NCBI GenBank assembly: GCA_020634975.1
Contig: JACKAQ010000001.1
Span: 620,001 to 684,000 of the forward strand
Origin: JACKAQ01 sp020634975 [NCBI: Calditrichia bacterium]
GTDB lineage: Bacteria > Calditrichota > Calditrichia > RBG-13-44-9
Direction: 5' to 3'
Length of the DNA stretch: 64,000 nt
The translations under genes and the position numbers were made by a program. Within the stretch, counting starts at the first letter, position 1. Every line of letters starts with the position of its first letter. Positions 9,628 through 18,396 of the stretch are shown here, piece by piece. The notes under the pieces were generated by a model. That model did not search any database, was not told the origin of the DNA, and was given only the letters and a program-made list of their open reading frames with translations.

Positions 9628-11133
9628 TCAAATAACCGGCAGCTCGATGATTGCACGGGTAAACTGCCCTTCAACGCTTTCGAAACGCAACACGCCGCCG
9701 TGGGTTTTGATGATATTAAAACTGATGCTCAATCCTAATCCAGTGCCTTCGCCGGGCGGTTTTGTGGTGTAAAACGGCTGCATAATTTTATCCAAAATAT
9801 TTTGCGGAATCCCGATGCCGTTGTCTTTGCAGACAATACGAATCATTTTCCGGGAATTTTCCATATATTTTTCCGCCGTAATCGATAACTTTTTTTCCGG
9901 ATGGAAACCAAGATATTTCCTGTTTAATGCATAACGGGCGTTGTTCAGCAGATTTACCAAAACTTGCTGCATTTCGTTGACGTTAACCAAAACCAATGGC
10001 AAATCGTTAGGAATATTGATTTCGATTTTTATAGCATCTTGCCGCAACTGTTGTTTTGCCAACGAAAAACAATCATCCACCAATTGCTGGACATGAACAG
10101 TTGTGTATTCTTTTGGCGCTTCCCTGCCAAAAGTGAGCAGGTTTTTAACGATTGCCGCGATTCGCTCGCCTTCCCGGTTGATCCGTCGGGCGATATCGTG
10201 TTCATCGCTGGTTTCCGGCGTCTGGTCGCAGAGTATTTGGCTGTAATTAATGATGCCGGTTATCGGATTATTGATTTCATGCGCCACACCAGATGCCAAC
10301 TCGCCAAGACTGGATAGCTGGCTGTTGCGCATGGCTTCCGCTTCAAACCGTTTCTTTTCTGTGACATCAAAAACCAGAATCAACACTTTTCGACGACCAT
10401 CTGGCAGGTATAAACGGGTGCACCGTGCATCGAACCAGCATTCCCCTTTTATGACATTGAGAAAATATTCGATCTGTTGGGTTTCGCCGGTTTCCAGCGT
10501 TTTCAAAACAACCCCGATAAACCGCTCAGCTTCTTCTTTCGAAAACATTTCAGCAACATTCTTACCGACAATTTCCGATTTGGGTGCAAAAAGCAACTCG
10601 GTTTCAGAGCACCAAACCTCTTCAAATACCCCGGTTTCATCCAGTAAAAGAAAAATTCCGGGCAGCGCATTCAAAACAGCTTTCAACCGTTCTTCACTGG
10701 CGCGCAGCGCGGCTTCTGCTGCTGCTTTCTCCCGCTGTAACAACACATTCTGAAAACAACGATCCAGCGTGGTAAGCAGTTCCTGCGGGCTGATCGGCTT
10801 TCGGAGATAGTCGTACGCACCTTCTTTTAATGCCTGTACAGCCACATCTTCAGCGGAGTATGCGGTCATCATAATACAGGGAATTTCCGAATAATTTTCC
10901 CGGATATACGACAGCAAATCTAACCCGCTTTGCCGTCCGAGTCGGATATCCAACAGTGCCAACCCAATTTCTTCATCCTCCAATTGGGCTTGGGCGGCAG
11001 AGATACTGTTTGCCTGAGCAACGCGATAACCGCGTGATTCCAGAATTTCGCTAAAGCCTTCAGCAAAATCGATATCATCATCCACAATCAAGATGGATTG
11101 TTTTTCGCTAGTTCTCACCCGATTTGTGCTCAT
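9628..11133 (-). CDS. Sensor histidine kinase with N-terminal receiver (REC-PAS-HisKA-HATPase)
   Basis: The 501-residue kinase opens with a receiver domain (about 13-125) with Asp62 in ALLDIRLG. A short coiled linker and a PAS domain (about 146-262) follow. HisKA carries His285 in GVAHEINNP. The HATPase domain has NLLNNARYAL, DNGIGIP and GTGLGLS. No membrane segment is visible. It is the first gene of the block and is 19 bp from the sigma54 activator, its likely target. AGGGGTG lies about 5 nt before the ATG and supports the start. A TAACAGTGA direct repeat lies 71-91 bp upstream. The N-terminal receiver suggests it takes phosphate from, or is inhibited by, another kinase. Confidence 0.93.
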   Translation of the reverse strand: MSTNRVRTSEKQSILIVDDDIDFAEGFSEILESRGYRVAQANSISAAQAQLEDEEIGLALLDIRLGRQSGLDLLSYIRENYSEIPCIMMTAYSAEDVAVQALKEGAYDYLRKPISPQELLTTLDRCFQNVLLQREKAAAEAALRASEERLKAVLNALPGIFLLLDETGVFEEVWCSETELLFAPKSEIVGKNVAEMFSKEEAERFIGVVLKTLETGETQQIEYFLNVIKGECWFDARCTRLYLPDGRRKVLILVFDVTEKKRFEAEAMRNSQLSSLGELASGVAHEINNPITGIINYSQILCDQTPETSDEHDIARRINREGERIAAIVKNLLTFGREAPKEYTTVHVQQLVDDCFSLAKQQLRQDAIKIEINIPNDLPLVLVNVNEMQQVLVNLLNNARYALNRKYLGFHPEKKLSITAEKYMENSRKMIRIVCKDNGIGIPQNILDKIMQPFYTTKPPGEGTGLGLSISFNIIKTHGGVLRFESVEGQFTRAIIELPVI

Positions 11134-11203
11134 AAAGCACCCCTGCTTTCGAATAATACTTTTTATCGATTCAGAATAATCTGCGTCCGCTTCAGTATAG
11201 TTG

Positions 11204-11224
11204 TAACAGTGATCATAACAGTGA
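11204..11224. repeat. Direct repeat TAACAGTGA x2, possible operator
   Basis: Two exact copies of TAACAGTGA (11204-11212 and 11216-11224) lie on the same face of the helix with a 12-bp period, 71-91 bp upstream of the kinase start. The sequence TGTAACA at the left end is shared with the inverted repeat at 7811-7856, so the same regulator might bind both. Confidence 0.4.
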
Positions 11225-11812
11225 GAAAAAATATTCGAATATAAATCAGAAAATTGAATAGACGAATATTGTCGGAATCGTCAGTTTTTTTGTTCGTGCA
11301 AATTAATTTAAATCAAATACTTATGCTTAATTGTAGTTGATACCGGAAAAGGGAGAAAACCCATTTCACACAACAATCTCAGCTATTTTTGAGAATTTTG
11401 GATTGAAACATACCTTCATTCGAAAGATCTTTTTATAAAAAATCTACATTGAAATCAGGATTTTAAAAATAACGGGTAACCGGTTTGGTTAAGTAGAATC
11501 ACAACGCAAAATACCTGTCTGGCCATTCATTTGAAAGTAAGGATAATCGATTGATAAATCCAAACAAATATTCACAATACGATAAAAAAGCATTTTCTTG
11601 TGTCGCTTTTATACTACAGAACATGCGGGTCGACGATTCGCTTTTCTGCAAAAACCCAAAAATGTTGGAGAGGAAATAAGGATTGTGATAATCGGTGAGC
11701 CAAAATTTTCAGTACGTAAACAGTTGAATTTATTTGCTCTATATTTTTTTAATTTTTTCCGGTTTTGTGAATCTAAAAATTTTCCTGCGTAGGAAATTTC
11801 GCTTGTTAATTA

Positions 11813-11850
11813 TTACAAAAAACATCCCCGGCAACCGAAGCTACCGGGGA
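11813..11850 (-). terminator. Rho-independent terminator after the tyrosine/arginine-rich gene
   Basis: TCCCCGG (11825-11831) pairs with CCGGGGA (11844-11850), and partial pairing continues inward to a CGAA loop. On the minus strand TGTTTTTTG follows. The stop codon of the minus-strand gene lies about 54 bp before the hairpin. Confidence 0.8.
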
Positions 11851-11903
11851 GTGTGGTGAGGGTGCGGAAAAAATGTAGAAACAGGTTATGCGTTTCGCAG
11901 AAT

Positions 11904-13091
11904 TTACTCGTCGCGAGAACGTTTTGTTTTCTCTCGTTTGGCAGATTTTGATTGATTCGATTTGGTACTTTTGGCGTTCGACGCCGTGCGAGCGGATGAT
12001 TTACGAACCGTGCGCTCCTGCTTTACGGTCTGTTTTTTTGCTTCGGCATCCGTACTATTATCCACTTTTTTATTTCGTTCAGTCACGCTGCGAGATGTTC
12101 TTTCCCGGTTTTGCTGAACGGTTTTGCGACTGTTTTCGCGGTTTTGGGTTTCGCGTTCATTGCGGCTAAAAACGTTCCGCTGCGATTTTGCGGCTTCATT
12201 ACGCTTTGCCGTTACCGTCGTATTCCGTTTGGTTTCGTTTTCGCGACGCTGAATTTCGGTGCGATCGTTGCGTTTTTCAACTGTGCGGACCACTGTTCGT
12301 CTATCCGCATTACGTTCACGTTTGGCTTCATCGCGATCGTTGCCAAATCGGTTGCGCGAATCCGCTTTGCGAATGGCACGTTCGGCGATTTCATTGCTGT
12401 TCTCGATGCGAACCGCCCGGTTATCCCCGCGACCGCGATTGCGATTGTCGTTGCGATTCCCGTCCCGGCGATCCCAGTCACGCGGTTTGTTCTGGCTGCG
12501 ATTCTTCCGGTCATTGTAATCGTCATCGCGATGATTTTTGTTGTAACGATTACCGTTTTTGTTGCCATAACCGTAACCATAGCGATGCCCGTTATCAGAA
12601 TATTTTTTGTGTTTATGATGTCCGTAGCGCGGATAATAATAGTTGTGATAGCGCGGATGTTTGTAATAATGTCCGGCAAAACGGTAGCCCGGCCAATATG
12701 GCACTTCACACCACTGGCGGTATTTTTTGTGAACAACAACCACCGGATACGGATCGTAATCATACGGATCGTAAATGACGTAGCGATAGCGAACCGGTGT
12801 GTAAATCACCCGACGCGGATGCCAAAACAGATCCCCGAAATACACCGAAACGCTGATGGGCAAACGGTCATCGCGGTATTGCAGCGCAAGCATTTCCGGC
12901 GAATTAAAAAAGACGCCATAGCGGTAAACCACAATTGGCGGATATTCATCATAATCATCATAATCTTGATATTCGTAATCGTCGCTGTAATAAATGCCCG
13001 TATCGTAATCCTGCGCGTGAACTTTTGTCTGGATCAGCACGAAGAATAAAATGGCACCTGTGATTGCGGCAAATCTGGTTAACGTACTCAT
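11904..13091 (-). CDS. Secreted two-part low-complexity protein (Tyr/Asp-rich, then Arg/Lys/Asn-rich)
   Basis: I do not recognise this 395-residue protein. It has a clear signal peptide (residues 1-26, cleavage near KVHAQ). An acidic tyrosine-rich stretch follows (GIYYSDDYEYQDYDDYDEYP), then a tyrosine/histidine/proline-rich region to about residue 165. From about 170 to 395 the sequence is highly charged and disordered-looking, rich in Arg, Lys, Asn, Glu and Ser. The predicted pI of the C-terminal half is very high. AAAGGGA lies 6 nt before the ATG, and a terminator follows the stop, so it is a complete, probably single gene. It may be a cell-envelope or matrix protein binding polyanions; that is inference. 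Confidence 0.8.
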   Translation of the reverse strand: MSTLTRFAAITGAILFFVLIQTKVHAQDYDTGIYYSDDYEYQDYDDYDEYPPIVVYRYGVFFNSPEMLALQYRDDRLPISVSVYFGDLFWHPRRVIYTPVRYRYVIYDPYDYDPYPVVVVHKKYRQWCEVPYWPGYRFAGHYYKHPRYHNYYYPRYGHHKHKKYSDNGHRYGYGYGNKNGNRYNKNHRDDDYNDRKNRSQNKPRDWDRRDGNRNDNRNRGRGDNRAVRIENSNEIAERAIRKADSRNRFGNDRDEAKRERNADRRTVVRTVEKRNDRTEIQRRENETKRNTTVTAKRNEAAKSQRNVFSRNERETQNRENSRKTVQQNRERTSRSVTERNKKVDNSTDAEAKKQTVKQERTVRKSSARTASNAKSTKSNQSKSAKREKTKRSRDE

Positions 13092-13254
13092 AACAAATCC
13101 CTTTCAGTTTCTTTCATGCCAGTATTGTTCAAAATTGGTACCACTTTGGACAATCACCCGAATCCGGGTGAAAATTGCAGATTGTAAACAGCTGATAAAT
13201 ATAAGTTTATGAAATTTTTTATGTGGGATAATCAGGTAAAAAACAACGGACCAA

Positions 13255-13331
13255 CTGTTAACCAGGTTAACAGCTGACCCGTTTTCGACATTCGTTTTGT
13301 CGAGCCAATTCAAATATCGCCAACTGTTGGC
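13255..13331. repeat. Two palindromes with a shared CAACTGTT core
   Basis: CTGTTAACC (13255-13263) and GGTTAACAG (13265-13273) form a perfect palindrome around one base. GCCAAC (13319-13324) and GTTGGC (13326-13331) form another only 6 bp beyond the stop of the short TonB-type gene. Both contain CAACTGTT. They may be operators for the tyrosine/arginine-rich gene or a poor transcription end; the first is followed on the minus strand by GTTGTTTTTTA. Confidence 0.4.
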
Positions 13332-13336
13332 ATGCG

Positions 13337-13759
13337 TTATTTATTTTTCAATTTAAACTGGAATGGAATGATCACAGTTGATTGCACTTTTTTTCCGCGA
13401 TCAATTGCGGGCTCGAACAGAAATAAACGTGCAGCATCCAGCGCGGGCTTGTCCAGCCCCGATACCGATTTCACAACTTCTGTTTCAATCACTTTCCCGG
13501 TGGTATCCACCATTGCTTTGATGATGACGCGTCCGGAAATACCCGCTTTGCGCAGCGAATCCGGGTATTCGGGTGCCACTTGTTTGATCAATTTCGGCAT
13601 CGGTTTTTCTTCCGACGCCGCAGAAAACGCGACTGCATTTTGCGCAACAATCAGAAAAACGATGGCAAAAACAGCCAGCATTCCGGCAAAAACGGGTTTG
13701 AAATGTCGCAAAGTTTTGTTGATTTTTTGATACTTCCCATTCACGATTGTCTGTTTCAT
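13337..13759 (-). CDS. Short TonB C-terminal-domain protein
   Basis: The protein has 140 residues. Residues 22-45 form a signal or anchor segment (FAGMLAVFAIVFLIVAQN). The rest is a TonB C-terminal domain (about 53-138) with the motif PEYPDSLRKAGISGRVIIKA. It lacks the proline-rich spacer of a full TonB, so it is unlikely to span the periplasm. It lies about 100 bp downstream of a fuller TonB gene, with a terminator between the two. GGAGG lies 4 nt before the ATG and supports the start. Such short proteins may be periplasmic adaptors or transducers for one transporter; the partner is unknown. Confidence 0.88.
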   Translation of the reverse strand: MKQTIVNGKYQKINKTLRHFKPVFAGMLAVFAIVFLIVAQNAVAFSAASEEKPMPKLIKQVAPEYPDSLRKAGISGRVIIKAMVDTTGKVIETEVVKSVSGLDKPALDAARLFLFEPAIDRGKKVQSTVIIPFQFKLKNK

Positions 13760-13800
13760 TTATCCTCCGAAAATCGTTATAGTGTTGTTTTTATTGAATT

Positions 13801-13835
13801 AAAAAAAGGACCGCCGCAACGAATTGCGACGATCC
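13801..13835 (-). terminator. Rho-independent terminator after the TonB gene
   Basis: On the minus strand a 12-bp stem (13835-13824 with 13819-13808, two G-U pairs) closes on a TTCG tetraloop and is followed by seven T. It lies 26 bp beyond the TonB stop codon. Confidence 0.9.
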
Positions 13836-13860
13836 GTTAATGCGCCTCCTCGCGCGTTTC

Positions 13861-14508
13861 TCAATTTTTTAATCGAAAATGGAAGGGGATTTGCGTCCAC
13901 ACTTTTACAACCCGATCACGTTGTTTGCCGGGCGAAAATTTGAATTGTCGCGCAGCAGCCAGCGCAGCCTCATCCAGCAACGGGTGCGATTTTAGAATTT
14001 CGACCTTCTCCACGTTACCGACCGTATTTATCAACACTTTCACCACAACCTGCCCTTCAATTCCGGCGCGTTTGGCCAATTCCGGATAGTCCGGTGTTAC
14101 CTGGTGCAGCACTTCCGGTCGTTCAGAAAGTGCATAAAACGGCACGGTCGGTTCCGGATCTTCTGCCGGTGGCGGCGGCACATCAGCCAAACCGGAATTT
14201 TCCACCCAACTCGTTTCCTCGATGGTCAAATCATCCGGGATATCTTCATCCGAGTCCGATTCCACAGGGATTACCGGACGCTGCGGTTTTGGCGGCGGTT
14301 TGTGCTGTTCTGTCGGCGGGATTTCTACCGCTTCTATCACGATATCAATTTTTTTCTGCACCGGAACGCTGTTTTCGAATCGCTGAAACGCGAAAAAAAG
14401 TGATGCCGTAATCATCAGCGCAGTCACCAGTGCAATCTCGACCCAACGCGGATATTTTTTTCGCAAATCCGCCGCAGGCTCTTTGAAAATGAGTTGTTGA
14501 TGTGCCAT
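13861..14508 (-). CDS. tonB: TonB-family energy transducer
   Basis: TonB couples the inner-membrane proton gradient to outer-membrane receptors. This 215-residue protein has the full plan: a short cytoplasmic tail, one membrane helix (about 24-42), a proline/acid-rich spacer (EQHKPPPKPQRPVIPVE, then PPPPAEDPEP) and a TonB C-terminal domain (about 130-215) with TPDYPELAKRAGIEGQVVVK. GAGGAG lies 8 nt before the ATG. No exbB or exbD gene lies beside it. It could serve the TonB-dependent receptor at the right edge of the window, though many such receptors probably exist in the genome. The gene diverges from priA, with 278 bp between them. Confidence 0.92.
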   Translation of the reverse strand: MAHQQLIFKEPAADLRKKYPRWVEIALVTALMITASLFFAFQRFENSVPVQKKIDIVIEAVEIPPTEQHKPPPKPQRPVIPVESDSDEDIPDDLTIEETSWVENSGLADVPPPPAEDPEPTVPFYALSERPEVLHQVTPDYPELAKRAGIEGQVVVKVLINTVGNVEKVEILKSHPLLDEAALAAARQFKFSPGKQRDRVVKVWTQIPFHFRLKN

Positions 14509-14786
14509 CGCAAAATCTCCTCAGTTGTTTTCATTGCCTGTTTCAAAGCAAGTGCCATAAATCATTTTATTCTTTAAACAATTGTTTTTAAATGGTTTGT
14601 GAAAATTTAATCACTGATTGCAGTGTGAAAAATCTTGCATTTTGCAATCAATTTTGCAAATCACAACCGGCAATGCAATATTTGGAAATCAGCAATTACC
14701 GTTTTGGATTTTTCATCGAGTTGATTACATTCGTGCATTCAGACGAAGAAAAAAGAAGTTGTAACGCCGACAAAAACGAATAATAC

Positions 14787-17261
14787 ATGCCAGAAAATTA
14801 CCCGAACCAGATTGCCAATGTGCTGCTTCCCATCCCGGTGGATGAGCCGTTTTCGTATGCCATTCCCGAAGAATTTGCCGATTTGATCGCACCCGGCGTG
14901 CAGGTAATTGTGCCGGTTGGCGAACGATTTTCGCCGGGCATTGTGTTCGGCATCGATACGCCGGAAAACAGCGAGCGCAAATTGAAACCGATCGAAGATG
15001 TGATCGATCCCGACCCGTTTGTGGGCGACGATTTGCTGAAGCTGATTCACTGGATTTCGGAATATTATATTTGCCATTTGGGCGAGGCGCTGCGGCTGCT
15101 GAATACCGCGGTAAATCTCGAAAAATCCGCCTTTGAATTGCGCAAAATTGATGACACACCACCGGAAAAATTGACCGCGCTACAGCAACAGGTTTTCGAC
15201 CAACTGGTTGGCGATGCATGGTTTTCCGTGAAAGATATCGAAAAGCTGCTCGGACGCGCCAATTTGCTGCACACGGTTCACAAATTGCGGCGAATCGGCG
15301 CAGTGGAAACACGTTACACGCCACCGCAACTTAAAAAAATTTACAAAACTATCGATTTTTTCCGGCTGTTGCCGGTATCGGATTGGAGCGAATCAGCGCA
15401 AAAAAAATATACCGACGAAACCACTCGCCGCAGCAAAGCGCACGACCTGATTGACTTTCTTTCGGAGGGAAATGTTGTTGACCGGAGCGAATTGCGGGAA
15501 GTCGGATTCGACAGCACGATCATCAAAAAATTGACTGACGAAGGCGTGCTCAACCGCGAGGAACGCGAAATTTTTCGCGCGCAAGTGCAGCATTTTCAGG
15601 AAGATATAAAATCCGTTGAGCTTAGCGATGAACAACAGGAATTTGTTTCCGATGCGGAGCCGTTTTTGGGCGAATCGCACAAATTCCAGCCGTTTTTGCT
15701 GCACGGCATCACCGGCAGCGGGAAAACCCAAATTTACATCGAGCTGATTCGCCGGACGCTGGCCGCCGGACAGGATGCCATTGTGCTCATCCCGGAAATC
15801 GTGCTGACGCCGCAAACTGTGGGGCGGTTTTCCCATTATTTTGGCGATGACGTTGCCGCCATCCACAGCCGTATTTCCCCCGGCGAAAAAACCGAAGTGC
15901 TCCAAAAATGTCGCGAAGGCAAGGTTCGCGTGGTGATCGGACCGCGTTCGGCAGTGTTCGCGCCATTCAAAAATCTGGGCATTATTATTGTGGATGAGGA
16001 GCACGAAAGCAGCTACAAACAAAGCGACGCAACGCCGCGTTACAACGCCCGCGATGTCGCGCTGTATCGTGCGTTTCTCAATAATATTCCCATCGTGCTC
16101 GGCTCCGCAACGCCCAGCATGGAAAGTTTGTTCAACGCGAAATCGGAAAAATACCGCTATTTTCACCTCTCCAAACGGATCAGCCAGCGCAATTTGCCGC
16201 GCACGCAGGTGGTGGATATCAAAGAGCAGTGGTTCAAAGGCGGCGAGCTGCCGCTGTATTCGGACAACCTGCTGCTGAAAATGGAAGCGAAGGTGCTCAG
16301 CCGTGAGCAGGCGATTATTTTGCAGAACCGCCGGGGCTATTCGCCATATATTTTGTGTCAGGAATGCGGGCATGTGGAGAAGTGCCCAAATTGTGATATT
16401 ACATTAACTTATCACAATTTTGGAAAGCACCTGCGCTGCCATTATTGCGGCTACAACCAACCGGCACCAAGCCTTTGCCCGAACTGCCGGGGAATGGAAA
16501 TTTTATACAAAGGCGTGGGCACACAACGGGTGGAAGAGGAAACAATGGCGCGTTTTCCGCATGCGAAAATGCTGCGGATGGATCAGGATACGACGCGGCG
16601 AAAGGATGATCACGCCAAAATTTTGGAGAGCTTTCGCAATCACGAAGCAGATTTTTTGATCGGCACGAAAATGATCGCCAAAGGGCTGGATTTTGAGCGG
16701 GTGACGCTGGTTGGCGTGGTGAATGCGGATCAGGGATTGAATTTCCCGGATTTCCGGGCGGTGGAAAAAACCTTTCAGTTGCTGGTGCAGGCTTCCGGCA
16801 GATCCGGGCGTGGCGCGAACAGCGGCGAGGTGGTAATCCAGACCTTCGATCCGCAGCATTATATCTACCAATTTTTGCTGACCCACGATTACCTGAAATT
16901 TTACGAACGGGAAATCGCCAGTCGAAAAGCGTTGAAATATCCGCCGTTTTCGCGGCTCTGCCTCATTCGCGTCATCGGCGATGACGAGGGCGCAGTGTTG
17001 CATTATTCGCAGGAAATTGCCAAATATTTGTGGCGCTGCAATGAGCAGAAACGTTACCAGGTGTTGGGTCCCGCGCCGGCACCGCTGGCGAAAATCAACA
17101 ACCAGTATCGTTATCACGTTCTGCTGAAGCAACCCCGCGAAAACGATCCGTCGATGAGCTATTTGCGCAAAGTTGTCAAACAGGGCATCTACAAAAATCC
17201 CGATCTGAAAAAATGGCCGGTCGCCGTGCAGATTGATGTGGATCCGTTGGATATTTTGTGA
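14787..17261 (+). CDS. priA: Primosomal replication-restart helicase PriA
   Basis: PriA recognises stalled forks and reloads the replicative helicase. This 824-residue protein has the N-terminal DNA-binding region (about 1-105) and a winged-helix-like segment. The helicase has Walker A GITGSGKT (about 306-313) and DEEH near 402. A zinc-binding insert with paired cysteines (CQECGHVEKCPNC, then CHYCG and CPNC, about 524-570) precedes the second RecA-like lobe (GTKMIAKGLDF, ASGRSGRG). Length is in the range of the family. No convincing ribosome site precedes the ATG. A degraded gene starts 8 bp after the stop. Confidence 0.96.
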   Translation: MPENYPNQIANVLLPIPVDEPFSYAIPEEFADLIAPGVQVIVPVGERFSPGIVFGIDTPENSERKLKPIEDVIDPDPFVGDDLLKLIHWISEYYICHLGEALRLLNTAVNLEKSAFELRKIDDTPPEKLTALQQQVFDQLVGDAWFSVKDIEKLLGRANLLHTVHKLRRIGAVETRYTPPQLKKIYKTIDFFRLLPVSDWSESAQKKYTDETTRRSKAHDLIDFLSEGNVVDRSELREVGFDSTIIKKLTDEGVLNREEREIFRAQVQHFQEDIKSVELSDEQQEFVSDAEPFLGESHKFQPFLLHGITGSGKTQIYIELIRRTLAAGQDAIVLIPEIVLTPQTVGRFSHYFGDDVAAIHSRISPGEKTEVLQKCREGKVRVVIGPRSAVFAPFKNLGIIIVDEEHESSYKQSDATPRYNARDVALYRAFLNNIPIVLGSATPSMESLFNAKSEKYRYFHLSKRISQRNLPRTQVVDIKEQWFKGGELPLYSDNLLLKMEAKVLSREQAIILQNRRGYSPYILCQECGHVEKCPNCDITLTYHNFGKHLRCHYCGYNQPAPSLCPNCRGMEILYKGVGTQRVEEETMARFPHAKMLRMDQDTTRRKDDHAKILESFRNHEADFLIGTKMIAKGLDFERVTLVGVVNADQGLNFPDFRAVEKTFQLLVQASGRSGRGANSGEVVIQTFDPQHYIYQFLLTHDYLKFYEREIASRKALKYPPFSRLCLIRVIGDDEGAVLHYSQEIAKYLWRCNEQKRYQVLGPAPAPLAKINNQYRYHVLLKQPRENDPSMSYLRKVVKQGIYKNPDLKKWPVAVQIDVDPLDIL

Positions 17262-17269
17262 GGAAAACG

Positions 17270-18081
17270 ATGTTACGACATTTGTTTTTGACAATCTCAT
17301 GCTTTACAACCTTCGCAATCGGGCAACCTGCAACATTGTTGGAAGTTCGAATTAACACGGATCAAACTGAATATATCAAAGGTGAATTGTTTCAAATAGA
17401 TGTAAAAATAACAAATAACGATGTAAACCTGCTTGAACTGCAATCTCCACAATTACACCATAAATTGATCGTCAGACATTTGGAAGATAATTATGAATTC
17501 ACTGTTAATTCGCTAGGCAGAGAAGATGTATTTTATCGGGAGTTATTGCCAGGAGAGAACCTATAATTTCTCAGTCACACCTTCTACTTATATGACTTAT
17601 ACCGAAGAAGGACTACAACGCCACCACTGGTTCCTGGGTATTACTGGAAAGAAGGCACATACCAGATAGAAATGGTCATTTGGAATCGCAAGAATGAACA
17701 ATATGAATCCAATGTTTACGAATTCGTTGTTAAACCTGTGCCAGAGCAATATAATTCTTCGTTCAATATCTTGCGACATAAAAGCAGAAGTAACTTAGCT
17801 CCAACATACAAAGACATGATGAAAATATTTCTCTTAGAAAAAACGTCTATCTATCAGTATGAGATGTTTTATCTTTTATCACAAAACTTTGATGCTTCAA
17901 AACAGGTGAATTTAAAATAGAGCGAGTAACTGATCTCACAATCGATTTAAGAAATGCACTTTCAAATCTGATTATAGAGAAACCCAACAAACAATACATA
18001 ATTCGATATGTAAGACATATTAAACATTTTGTAAACGAGAGTAAAAACTCATTTGCAGGCAAGGATCGTTGCTGCAAATAA
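17270..18081 (+). pseudogene. Degraded gene for a secreted protein (three frameshifts)
   Basis: The reading frame starts at ATG 17270 (GAGG 6 nt upstream) with a signal peptide ending near TTFAIGQ. It breaks at 17561-17566 and continues in the next frame as YNFSVTPSTYMTY. It shifts back near 17640 (YWKEGTYQIEMVIWNRKNEQ) and shifts again near 17900, after which EFKIERVTDLTIDLRNALSN runs to a stop at 18081. The four pieces read as one protein of about 265 residues whose first part resembles a beta-sandwich (Ig-like) fold. The segment is visibly richer in A+T than its neighbours. Family unknown. Loss of function is likely, although sequencing errors cannot be ruled out. Confidence 0.75.
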
Positions 18082-18396
18082 AGCGTTTTAACCGAACTTG
18101 CTTTTGAGTCATATAACCAGATTCAGTCAAAACTTTGAGCGCCAAAGAACCGCAAACGGTATGAGAAATTATTACTGAATTTCTGGTTCAGGTTTTGAGC
18201 GGCGAAGAGAGAAAGAAAAGTCTGGTGCAGGTTTTTAAAATTAAAAAACCTGGCTTCGCTGCAACATTTTGCCTTCGTGGGATAAAATCCAGTCGCATAT
18301 ATGCGCCCCTTGCCATACCAATAATTTTGTAATTTTGCAGGGAATGCATATATACATAGTCCATAACGCCAACCCGTTATTTTCAATAAACTTATC
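18082..18396. other. Intergenic stretch, 315 bp
   Basis: No supported gene lies here. A 12-nt palindrome CGCATATATGCG (18294-18305) and an imperfect A/T-rich inverted repeat (about 18229-18251) are present. The minus-strand open frame crossing it lacks a ribosome site and ends inside the nucleotidase gene. It may be remnant sequence linked to the adjacent pseudogene. Confidence 0.4.

Larger units (their letters stand above)
11134..11903. other. Long A+T-rich intergenic region, 770 bp
   Basis: This holds the promoter region of the minus-strand kinase-regulator operon on its left and the terminator of the tyrosine/arginine-rich gene on its right. The open frames inside are short, lack ribosome sites and resemble nothing known. 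Apart from the TAACAGTGA direct repeat and the terminator, nothing was recognised. A small RNA cannot be excluded. Confidence 0.5.

Noticed and set aside
11598-11792. A 64-residue plus-strand open frame in the long intergenic region
   Set aside because: It has no ribosome site and no recognisable motif, and lies in A+T-rich DNA where such frames are expected by chance.
12111-13049. A long hydrophobic plus-strand open frame of 312 residues
   Set aside because: It is the antisense of the tyrosine/arginine-rich gene. It has no ribosome site, and its isoleucine/valine/alanine repeats mirror Arg/Asn/Asp/Tyr codons on the coding strand.
13104-13313. A 69-residue minus-strand open frame between the short TonB gene and the tyrosine/arginine-rich gene
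   Set aside because: It has no ribosome site, and a palindrome lies within it; it looks like spacer sequence.
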